Source: an uncultured Acidimicrobiaceae bacterium
Lineage (GTDB): Bacteria; Actinomycetota; Acidimicrobiia; Spongiisociales; UBA5794
DNA length: 35,584 nucleotides
Reading direction: 5' to 3'
Assembly: GCA_947258375.1 (NCBI GenBank)
Contig: CAMYIJ010000063.1
Coordinates: 1 to 35,584 of the forward strand
The stretch's first letter is position 1; each line of letters starts with the position of its first letter. Shown piece by piece: positions 8,410 through 15,405 of this stretch. The notes beneath the pieces are model-generated. The model was given only the letters and a program-made list of their open reading frames with translations, did not search any database and had not been told where the DNA came from. The position numbers and the translations under genes were made by a program.

Positions 8410-9293
8410 GTCGGCTGAAGTACGTACTCGGAGAAGCACTGCGCAACATGGGGCGCAACAGCCTGGTCGTCCTTGGCGCCGTGCTGGCCGTTTTCGTGTC
8501 CCTCTTCCTCGTTTACGGAACCCTCGTGTTCGGAGAGATCGCCAGTTCCAATGCGGCGCAGTGGTCCGAGGACGTCCGGGTTGAGGCGTTCCTCGACGAC
8601 GACTTGCGCAACCCCGATCGTCTCCAGGCCGAGGTTGCCGAATGGGCAGGCGTCGCGGAGGTGACCTACGTCTCCAAGCCGGAGGCTGTGCTCTACGCGA
8701 TTGAGGTGATCTTTGCCGACAACCCTTCGGCCCAGAGCATCATTGAGGAAGACCCTGCGATCATCCCCGCATCGCTGCGGATCAGCCCGGCGGACCTGCA
8801 GGACTACGACGGCATCGCCTCCCGGTTGGAGGCCGTCCCGGGCGTTCTGAAAGTGGTCAGCGCCGGCGGTGCCGTCAACCAGCTGATATCGCTGCGCGAC
8901 GGCCTCCAGGTCTTCTCGTGGGCTTTGGCCATCGCCCTCGGCGTTGCCGCGGTCGCCCTGATCGCCAACACCATCCACATGGCGGTGTATGCCCGCCGTG
9001 AAGAGATCGAGATCATGAAGCTCGTTGGCGCCAGCAACTGGTATGTGCGGGTGCCGTTCCTCCTCGAGGGCATGCTCGAAGGGCTGATAGGCGGTCTGAT
9101 TGCCGTCGCTGTGGGTTACGGGGCGTATCGCCTCGGTTTCGACCAGATCCAGGATACGTCGCAGCTCATCGACCTCGAGGTGACGCCCGGCTTCCTGTGG
9201 CAGCGGGGGGTGCTCATCGTGCTCTTCGGCGTGGCGGTCGGTGCGATCGGCTCGGCGATCTCCCTCACGGTGCATCGCTACATCCGCACATGA
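8406..9293 (+). CDS. ftsX: Cell division protein FtsX
   Basis: The 295-aa product has one N-terminal membrane helix (~20-42), a ~130-residue external domain and three C-terminal helices (~172-192, ~222-245, ~267-290), the FtsX/MacB-like topology. The segment [20 protein letters not shown] is typical of FtsX near the coupling region. FtsX transmits the FtsE ATPase cycle across the membrane to a coiled-coil hydrolase, here encoded immediately downstream. The GTG start overlaps the ftsE stop by 4 nt and the stop overlaps the next ATG by 4 nt. Confidence 0.94.
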   Translation: MSRLKYVLGEALRNMGRNSLVVLGAVLAVFVSLFLVYGTLVFGEIASSNAAQWSEDVRVEAFLDDDLRNPDRLQAEVAEWAGVAEVTYVSKPEAVLYAIEVIFADNPSAQSIIEEDPAIIPASLRISPADLQDYDGIASRLEAVPGVLKVVSAGGAVNQLISLRDGLQVFSWALAIALGVAAVALIANTIHMAVYARREEIEIMKLVGASNWYVRVPFLLEGMLEGLIGGLIAVAVGYGAYRLGFDQIQDTSQLIDLEVTPGFLWQRGVLIVLFGVAVGAIGSAISLTVHRYIRT

Positions 9294-10489
9294 ATCGGCT
9301 GCGGCGCCGCACGGTCGTCGTCGCCCTCACGATTGGCCTGCTCGCTCTACCGGCGGCGAGCGCCTCGGCCGATCTGGAAGACGATCTGGCCGAGGTCCTC
9401 GGCCGAATCGAAGACCTCGAGGCGCGGATCGATGAAGCCGCAGCCGGCCGTACCGACTTCGTCAACTCCATTCTCGAAGCGAGAGATCGCCTGCAGGAGG
9501 CGCAGGCCGCTCTCGAGGAAGCCGACGCGGCGCTGCGCGAGACCCGGATATCACTGGCGGACAACGAGGCCGACCTTGCCGCGACCCGGCAACAGCTACA
9601 GGTCTCCTATGAGTCCGCAGCCGCCATCCGTAGCCGAGTGCAGCAGAGCCGGGGTGATGCCCAGGATTGGGTTCGCCTTCAGTACATGCGACAGGCTGAG
9701 GGTGAAGCGGTGACCACACTTATTGCGACCGCTCAGGTCACCGACCTGGCTCGGACGATCTACTTCCTCGAGACCGTTGCCGACCGGTCGACCGCCTCCG
9801 TCGATCGCTACGAGGCGCTGGGCCAGGAAGAGGTGAGGCAACAGGCTCGTATCGAGGAGCAAGAACGCCGCCTCAACTCGATTCGAGAGGAGCTGGCCGC
9901 CGCCGAACTCGTCCAGGCCGAACTGAAATCCGAGCGGGAGAGCCGTACCGCCGCGGTGCGACGTGAGCTTGACAACGAACGCGCCCTACTGGCGGCGCTC
10001 GACGACCTCATCGGCGAGTTCGAATCGGAACTCGACGGACTCGACGCTGAACAGCAGCGGCTCGAGAACCTGATTCGGGGCTCGGCAGGGAATGGCGGCA
10101 ATGCGCCGGGCTTTCTCGTGCGACCTGTGCCGGGCCGGATAACCTCATCCTTCGGGCCACGCCTCCATCCAATCCTGGGATATACGCGAATGCACACGGG
10201 CGTCGACATGACGGCTCCGCACGGCCAGGAGATCAAAGCCGGCGCGGCCGGACGGGTGATTCTGGCGAGTGCGTACGGCGGCTACGGCCTCACTGTGATC
10301 ATCGACCACGGTGGCGGGATGACGACCCTCTACGCTCACCAATCCAAGGTCCTCGTGGGTGCCGGCAGCGAGGTGGCGGCGGGCGAGGTGATAGGCCACA
10401 TCGGGAGCACGGGTCTCGCCACCGGCCCCCACCTGCACTTCGAGGTGCGTATCGGCGGCTCTCCGGTGGACCCTGCGGCGTACCTCTAG
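9290..10489 (+). CDS. Secreted coiled-coil M23 (LytM) peptidoglycan endopeptidase, FtsEX partner
   Basis: The 399-aa product has a Sec signal peptide (basic start, hydrophobic ~9-20, cleavage after ASASA at about 27). A long coiled coil rich in Glu, Arg, Ala and Leu spans ~28-270, and a C-terminal LytM domain spans ~290-395. All zinc and catalytic residues are visible: H302-T-G-V-D306, a YAH motif, and H381-L-H383. The LytM domain is therefore likely an active endopeptidase, unlike the degenerate EnvC activators. The layout resembles the coiled-coil hydrolases controlled by FtsEX. The ATG lies in an ATGA overlap with ftsX; longer starts would lie inside ftsX and lose the signal peptide. Confidence 0.93.
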   Translation: MNRLRRRTVVVALTIGLLALPAASASADLEDDLAEVLGRIEDLEARIDEAAAGRTDFVNSILEARDRLQEAQAALEEADAALRETRISLADNEADLAATRQQLQVSYESAAAIRSRVQQSRGDAQDWVRLQYMRQAEGEAVTTLIATAQVTDLARTIYFLETVADRSTASVDRYEALGQEEVRQQARIEEQERRLNSIREELAAAELVQAELKSERESRTAAVRRELDNERALLAALDDLIGEFESELDGLDAEQQRLENLIRGSAGNGGNAPGFLVRPVPGRITSSFGPRLHPILGYTRMHTGVDMTAPHGQEIKAGAAGRVILASAYGGYGLTVIIDHGGGMTTLYAHQSKVLVGAGSEVAAGEVIGHIGSTGLATGPHLHFEVRIGGSPVDPAAYL

Positions 10490-10539
10490 CTACGCGGCCG
10501 CTCTGATTTGTCTCCGCAGTCGGTAGTGTTCCGTGCCGA

Positions 10540-11007
10540 ATGGCAAAGGACACTTCCGGCCGCAAGGTCGTTGTCAGCAACCGCAAGGCCCGCCACGACT
10601 ACGAGATCGTTTCGACATACGAGTGCGGCATCGCGCTCGTCGGTTCCGAGGTCAAGAGTCTCCGTGCCGGGCAGGTGCAGCTCAAGGACGGCTACGGCGA
10701 TGTCCGTGACGGTGAGCTGTGGCTGAACAACGCGCACATCGCGCCGTACGGCTTCGCCCGTGGCGGCGGCCACGACCCCGACCGCCCGCGCAAGCTGCTG
10801 CTGCATCGTCGGGAGATCGACTCGATCGCCGGTCGCATCGCCCAGGACGGGCTGACGCTGGTTCCCCTATCGATCTACTTCACCCACGGCCTCGCCAAGG
10901 TCGAGATGGCTCTGGCCAAGGGCATTCGCCGCTACGACAAGCGCCAGAAGCTCAAGGAGCGAGAGCAGAAGCGCGAGATGGACCGCGCCCGCCGCCGCGA
11001 GTACTAG
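10540..11007 (+). CDS. smpB: SsrA-binding protein SmpB
   Basis: The 155-aa product has the SmpB beta-barrel core (NRKARHDYEIVSTYECGIAL, VGSEVKSLRAG) and the basic C-terminal tail (GIRRYDKRQKLKEREQKREM) that enters the decoding centre. SmpB carries tmRNA to stalled ribosomes; tmRNA itself lies 2.4 kb downstream. A TAGTGT -10-like box lies 10 nt before the ATG, so the 5' leader would be very short. The TAG stop overlaps the convergent EamA-family stop by 3 nt through a shared CTAG. Confidence 0.96.
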   Translation: MAKDTSGRKVVVSNRKARHDYEIVSTYECGIALVGSEVKSLRAGQVQLKDGYGDVRDGELWLNNAHIAPYGFARGGGHDPDRPRKLLLHRREIDSIAGRIAQDGLTLVPLSIYFTHGLAKVEMALAKGIRRYDKRQKLKEREQKREMDRARRREY

Positions 11008-11963
11008 CGCTTGTCGGAAGGGTTGCCGATGGGGATCCCCGGAGCCGGTCCGGTCGTGTCGGTTGCGGAGCGAGCTCCGGCCCGCGTGTAGTGCACGATG
11101 ACAATCCCGATCAGGACGATGGCCGACCCCGCGGCCCGGCGCAGGCCAAAGTCCTCGTCCAGGTTCCAGCGGGCCAGGAGGGGCACGAAAATGAGCTGGG
11201 TAGAGGCGATCACTCCGGCATGCAGCGCTCGCAGTGTCTGCATGGCGCGATGCCAGATGAAGAACGCGATCGCAGTGTTGACGACACCGAGCACAAGCAA
11301 CAGACCAACTATGTTGAGCGTGAATTCCGGCAAGTCGTTGATCAGGGACGCCATCAGTGCCAGGATCACCGCTCCGATCGTCATGGACAGGGTCGTCACC
11401 TCGAGGGCCGAAGTGCCCGGGCTGCGGAGCACACGGCGCTGAATCAAGTTCGATCCGCCGATTAGCACTGCGGCGGTCGCCGCCATCGCGGCGCCGCGGG
11501 CGTCGGCGCCCACCGGAAGAATCGGAAAGAACACCCAAGTCCCGGCGGCAATCACGGCCACGCCGAACCATTCCCACCAACTGGTGTGCTCCTTGAGGAT
11601 GGTTCCGGCCGACAGGGCGAGCACGAGAGGTATCCCGGCCTGGAAGACGAAGTTGAACGTCACCGCCTCCGTCTGGTCGAGCCCGAGGAATTGCAGAGCG
11701 GGCACCGCGGTGTACAGCAGCATGCCGAGCCCGACCACCGCCAGCGCCGGGCCCCCCGTGACCGTCCGCTCTCTGAGGCCTCCGCGGTAGATCCAATAGG
11801 CCAGCAAGGTGGCGGCCCCGATCAGGTAACGCAGCGCGGCAAACGTGATCGGCTCGATGTCCTCGAGGCCCCACTCGATATAGATGAAGGAGCTGGCCCA
11901 GAGGAAAGAAGCGATCAGCGCGAGCGCGATCGCGGTCGCTTGAGTCGGCTTCGTTGAATTCAG
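11004..11963 (-). CDS. EamA/DMT-family transporter, probable non-standard start
   Basis: The protein is about 319 aa if it starts at a CTG (11961-11963). It has around ten hydrophobic helices in two EamA repeats and a hydrophilic tail. The first ATG/GTG/TTG in frame is a TTG at 11805-11807, but that start would cut off a well-formed first EamA helix (ALALIASFLWASSFIYIEWG) and the following segment. The frame stays open upstream to 11990, and a GAGG sits about 8 nt before the CTG. I therefore annotate the longer form and keep the 267-aa form as the alternative. EamA proteins export or import small metabolites; the substrate is unknown. The upstream salvage-enzyme gene ends 16 nt away, suggesting co-transcription. 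Confidence 0.75.
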   Translation of the reverse strand: MNSTKPTQATAIALALIASFLWASSFIYIEWGLEDIEPITFAALRYLIGAATLLAYWIYRGGLRERTVTGGPALAVVGLGMLLYTAVPALQFLGLDQTEAVTFNFVFQAGIPLVLALSAGTILKEHTSWWEWFGVAVIAAGTWVFFPILPVGADARGAAMAATAAVLIGGSNLIQRRVLRSPGTSALEVTTLSMTIGAVILALMASLINDLPEFTLNIVGLLLVLGVVNTAIAFFIWHRAMQTLRALHAGVIASTQLIFVPLLARWNLDEDFGLRRAAGSAIVLIGIVIVHYTRAGARSATDTTGPAPGIPIGNPSDKR

Positions 11964-11979
11964 GTTCGTTGGCCTCGGG

Positions 11980-13107
11980 TTAGTTGGTTACCGGCGTGGA
12001 CGTAGGCGTTTCCAGCGCCTCGTGCACGGTGCGCAGTGCGCTGGCTCGGTCTTCCGGATTGCTCGCAAGATCGAGCGAACCGGAATCGATCCAGATCACG
12101 TCCGGCAGGCTATCCCACCAACGGTGATATCCGTCGTATATCGCGCGCGCCAACTTCTCATCGAGGTGCTGCTCGCCACCCCGCCCGCGGCTCACGATGC
12201 GCTCCAGGCACACCTCGAACGGGGCATCGACGGCGATAACCCGGTCGGGTAGCTCCAGACCGGGCAGCAGACCGTGGTACATGTCCATCAATGTCTGCAG
12301 GTCGTGTTCGCCGTAGGCCCCGGCGGCGTGATAAGCCGGGAAGAACACTTCACCGTCATCGAGAATGCACCGTTCCTGGACTATGCGGCCCTCGAGGGCG
12401 GAGAGGGCGTGGTGTTGCTGACCTCGCCGCGCCAGGTAGTACACCTGCATCCGGAAGGCGAGATCCTCAGGATTGGCGTATACCTGGTCGAGGTAGGGGT
12501 TCTCGTCGTTGGGCTCTTCGAGCGTCAGCCAGCCGCCGTGCTCCTGCATGATCGTCATGAGTGTCGTCTTGCCGGCACCGAGAGGACCGGTCACCGCGAC
12601 ATAGCGGTGCTCCGACCGCATGTCGATCACCGGGGTCTCGCCGCGCAGATCGATCGTGAGCCCGTCATCGGACGTGAGCATCTCGCGGAGTTCTTCAACG
12701 GTCTTCGCGATCTCGTATTGGAGCACCCCGTCGATCATCAGGTTGTTGCCGCCGGGCTCAACTGCCCGGAAGTCGGTTTGGAGACCGATGAGCCGCTTGT
12801 CCCAGCCGAACGCGACCCCCGCCTCGATGCAGGCGCCTTCGTCGGGAACTCTTCCGTCGAGGTTGAAGATCAGCACGTCGGCGGCCCGCACGGCCTCGAG
12901 GTTCTGCTCGAAGATGTGGTGGCGCGCCTCGTCGAGTGTCATGCCCTGGGCGAGGTAGTCCTCGATGAAGCCGGCATCCTCCTGCGGGAACCAGGTGACG
13001 AAGCCGAGCTCATCGAGCATTCTCTTCACCTTGAGGTTGAACTGCCGTTCGCCCTCGTTGAAGAGCCCTGCGGCGTAATAGGCTCTGTGTTCCCTACCAA
13101 TGGTCAT
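11980..13107 (-). CDS. Nucleoside 2-deoxyribosyltransferase-deoxynucleoside kinase fusion
   Basis: The 375-aa product appears to join two salvage enzymes. Residues 1-~150 resemble the nucleoside 2-deoxyribosyltransferase family: YYAAGLFNEGE at the start, then DVLIFNLDGRVPDEGACIEA (78-96), with D89 and E95 in the expected active-site positions. Residues ~167-355 resemble deoxyadenosine/deoxyguanosine-type kinases, with P-loop GPLGAGKTT (174-182), LEEP (E198) and an ERC motif (245-247) where the family has (D/E)RS. The first domain would swap or release bases on deoxynucleosides, and the second would phosphorylate a deoxynucleoside. The start ATG follows GGGAG and GGAGG. It precedes the EamA transporter and is divergent from ssrA. 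Confidence 0.82.
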   Translation of the reverse strand: MTIGREHRAYYAAGLFNEGERQFNLKVKRMLDELGFVTWFPQEDAGFIEDYLAQGMTLDEARHHIFEQNLEAVRAADVLIFNLDGRVPDEGACIEAGVAFGWDKRLIGLQTDFRAVEPGGNNLMIDGVLQYEIAKTVEELREMLTSDDGLTIDLRGETPVIDMRSEHRYVAVTGPLGAGKTTLMTIMQEHGGWLTLEEPNDENPYLDQVYANPEDLAFRMQVYYLARRGQQHHALSALEGRIVQERCILDDGEVFFPAYHAAGAYGEHDLQTLMDMYHGLLPGLELPDRVIAVDAPFEVCLERIVSRGRGGEQHLDEKLARAIYDGYHRWWDSLPDVIWIDSGSLDLASNPEDRASALRTVHEALETPTSTPVTN

Positions 13108-13305
13108 AGCTCCCGCCCTCCAGCGCTGTACCTTCCACTGACTGTCGTCCCTGCAGACCCGGATGCCGCACGCTTGCAGCCGAGGTTCTGACCCTCTTGA
13201 AGGAGCGAGTGTAACGCCGTTCGCTCACCCCCGCACACTGGACCAGAGGAATGCCTCATCGTCGGCTGGTCACCGTCGGGAACAAATCCCGGTGTCGTAA
13301 CGGTT

Positions 13306-13311
13306 TACAAT
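13306..13311 (+). promoter_or_regulatory. Possible -10 box for ssrA
   Basis: TACAAT lies about 50 nt before the mature 5' end of tmRNA, compatible with a short precursor leader. No clear -35 box is seen. Confidence 0.3.
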
Positions 13312-13360
13312 TACAACTGGCTAACCGGTTCCCGGTCAGGACCTGTTGGCCGCCCCGGAT

Positions 13361-13711
13361 GGGGGTGAAACGGTATCGACCATGAGAGTTGAGGTAGCGG
13401 AAGCGAGCCGAGGTACCCCGGAGTCCTCGTAAAAAGCCGGGAAACAACACAAGTGCCAACCAAGAGGTAGCACTGGCCGCTTAATCCGCGGCCTGTCCGC
13501 CCGGGGGGTTCCTGTCTCACCGGATGCGGGCAACGCAATACAGGACGCAGCTAGATGGTCTGTTGGAGGCCGCTAGTCAAGACTTACTCTGACTAGGGCC
13601 GAGGGAAATGTGCCAGCGGCATCCTGAGGCCCGAAACCTTGCTGCTGGCTGCGCTCGGAGATGCCGGTACTGAAATCTTGTGGGACGGGGGTTCGACTCC
13701 CCCCACCTCCA
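13361..13711 (+). ncRNA. ssrA: Transfer-messenger RNA (tmRNA)
   Basis: The tRNA-like ends are clear. The 5' GGGGGTG pairs with 3' CACCTCC (one G-U), followed by discriminator A at 13711, and the T arm is GGGGGTTCGACTCCCCC. CCA is not encoded (CGG follows), so it must be added enzymatically. The tag frame is readable and ends in ALAA then TAA at 13481-13483. With GGA as resume codon the tag is GNNTSANQEVALAA. I chose GGA because GTAAAAA sits 11 nt before it, the spacing I recall for Streptomyces ssrA; one codon earlier (CCG) is the alternative. Partner smpB is nearby. Confidence 0.95.
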
Positions 13712-13713
13712 CG

Positions 13714-13867
13714 GGAACGCTTCGCGTTCCTTGGGAGTTGCTGCGCAACTCCATGGCGATGCTTCGCGTTCCTTGGGAGTTGCTGCGCAACTCCATGGCG
13801 ATGCTTCGCGTTGTTTGGGAGTTGCTGCGCAACTCCATGGCGATGCTTCGCGTTGTTTGGGAGTTGG
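13714..13867. repeat. 42-bp tandem repeat of two short palindromes, about 3.7 copies
   Basis: The array begins 3 nt after the mature tmRNA end. Each 42-bp unit holds GGAACGC-TTC-GCGTTCC (or a variant with the outer bases changed) and GGAGTTGC-TGC-GCAACTCC, a perfect 8-bp stem. Copies of TTCGCGTT start at 13721, 13763, 13805 and 13847, exactly 42 bp apart. Units 3 and 4 share GTTGTTT in place of GTTCCTT. The same two palindromes recur at 27203-27283. The first hairpin could double as the ssrA terminator. It is not coding and has no CRISPR-type spacers. Confidence 0.92.
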
Positions 13868-14252
13868 CATCCTTCCGAATTCGACCGTGCAGGTCGCTCG
13901 AATTCGAACGAGAGGGACCCAACGCGCGATGGCTCCACCCGGAGGGGGAGACCGGCCCGCAGGGCCAGAGGGGGGCGCTAGCTGGAGCTGGCTCCCGGTT
14001 CACGGGATCTGTTGCCCCTGGAGCTCGAACCACCTTGGAAACGGGAGCCACGTGTGAGGATGCGTCCCTCTACCTCCATCGGCGCCCTGGCGGGCGCCTC
14101 GCAGGGACCTTCTCCCCTCCGGAGAGACACATACGCGAACCACGCCGATCGCTGAATCTGGAGCAGTAGCGACCACTTCGCCGAGTGCAGCAGCGTGCGG
14201 GAACAGCGGCTCTTCGTGCGTCGCCTACGAAACTCGGCCAGATCGGGTTTGC
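13868..14252. other. Intergenic region with scattered inverted repeats
   Basis: No convincing gene is seen. The region holds GAATTCGACC...GGTCGCTCGAATTC (13876-13908), a 9-bp stem TGGCTCCCG/CGGGAGCCA around 13990-14050, and GGCGCCC-TGGC-GGGCGCC (14081-14098). The last two could terminate transcription between ssrA and the convergent sulfotransferase gene. Confidence 0.5.
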
Positions 14253-15251
14253 CTACACCGCGATTGGGTTAAGGACCTTGCCGAGCTGGCGGGTGTCGGC
14301 TTCGGAGGAGTAGCCGTCGACGGGGAGGTCCGGCATGTATGTCGCGAACAGGCGCTCGTTGTCGGGGCGATACATTTCGATCATCTTCGTGCGCTCCTCG
14401 TCGGTCAGAATCCGGGCCGGCCCGTAAGCGTCGACGGAGAATTGGCGCTTCAGGAGGCGGCGCACGGCGTCTTTCTGCTTTTTCGTGTCGAGGCTCGGGT
14501 TGATGGTGAGGGCGATGTCGAGCGCGCGCTGCGAGTAGCTCAGGTTCGCTGCCGGGTTGGTGTCGAAGTCAGAGAAGTCGAGAGCTCCCTGCAGGTCGAG
14601 ATTGATGAGGAAGTCGTCGAGGTAGGCCAGCGATCCGGCCCGGATCATCTCGAACGGGCGCACTCGAATCGATCCGACTTCGGGGATCGATTGCAGGCGG
14701 CGCACCAGATCGAAGTAGTGCAGAACCGGCTCGTCGAGGTACGGGAATTGCTGGTGCACGCTGTGGGAGAGACCTTTCTGGATCTCCCAGAGGTAGCACG
14801 ACTCGATGAGGCGGTCCTGGCGCCGCGTGTAGATCGCAACATGGGTGCTGTCGGGCTGGAGGATCTCGATGATTTCCCGTGTCGACGGCACGGCCACCGG
14901 GCGGAAGAGGGGAGTGTCGCCTTCGCTCGGCATGCGAGCGCCGACCATACGCTCGTTGGAGATGAGTAGCTGCTTGACCGGCTCACCAGTTGCCGCCACG
15001 ACCGTATCGATCTCGCGGCTCACGAGTTCGCTCAGCTCTTGGCGGAACAGGGGTGACTCCGCCGGATCGGCTTTGCGTCGCGACTTCCAGGCTCTCTCGT
15101 GGGGGAGTTGCTTCATTTGTTCGATTGTCACGAGCGCTACGCCATTGGAGGCCAGCTGGTCGCGCAGGGAATCGAGGGCAACCTGCAAGGTTGTTGTCCC
15201 TGTTTTGTGGATCCCTACGTGCAGCACGAGGCGAGGGATGCGGGGTACCAC
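14253..15251 (-). CDS. Sulfotransferase-like protein (PAPS-binding P-loop)
   Basis: The 332-aa product begins with a beta-strand and loop typical of sulfotransferases, HVGIHKTGTTTLQ (~residues 10-22), matching the 5'-phosphosulfate-binding loop that holds PAPS. A candidate 3'-phosphate region with Arg and Ser residues lies mid-protein (YTRRQDRLIES). Such enzymes transfer sulfate to carbohydrates or other hydroxyls; the acceptor is unknown. A TTG nine codons upstream is open, but the GTG at 15249-15251 has AGGAGG 4 nt before it. It is divergent from the glycerophosphotransferase-like gene, so the two may modify the same surface polymer (inference). Confidence 0.75.
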   Translation of the reverse strand: MVPRIPRLVLHVGIHKTGTTTLQVALDSLRDQLASNGVALVTIEQMKQLPHERAWKSRRKADPAESPLFRQELSELVSREIDTVVAATGEPVKQLLISNERMVGARMPSEGDTPLFRPVAVPSTREIIEILQPDSTHVAIYTRRQDRLIESCYLWEIQKGLSHSVHQQFPYLDEPVLHYFDLVRRLQSIPEVGSIRVRPFEMIRAGSLAYLDDFLINLDLQGALDFSDFDTNPAANLSYSQRALDIALTINPSLDTKKQKDAVRRLLKRQFSVDAYGPARILTDEERTKMIEMYRPDNERLFATYMPDLPVDGYSSEADTRQLGKVLNPIAV

Positions 15252-15393
15252 GAGGCCTCCTGGAGCCGACCGGCGCAAATCTAAGGCCGGGCTTCAGCTC
15301 GCCCGACCGGTGTCACTCAAGTGTAGTACGGGGAGGCGGGATGCCCGGCCCGGTGGACGCATCCGGGCATCAGGGTCGCGCCTGCACGTGCAG

Positions 15394-15399
15394 TACAAT
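15394..15399 (+). promoter_or_regulatory. -10 box for leaderless gene at 15406
   Basis: TACAAT ends exactly 6 nt before the ATG at 15406, placing the expected transcript start on the start codon. No Shine-Dalgarno is seen. Confidence 0.6.
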
Positions 15400-15405
15400 C
15401 CCGGG

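Noticed and set aside
12274..13191. Long plus-strand ORF opposite the NDT-kinase fusion
   Set aside because: It is the antisense shadow of a gene with clear catalytic motifs.
13714..13867. CRISPR array
   Set aside because: The 42-bp units are contiguous with no unique spacers, and no cas genes are nearby.
13573..14169. Open reading frames across the tmRNA and the tandem repeat
   Set aside because: They arise because the 42-bp unit is a multiple of three; they overlap the tmRNA on either strand and lack ribosome-binding sites and coding character.
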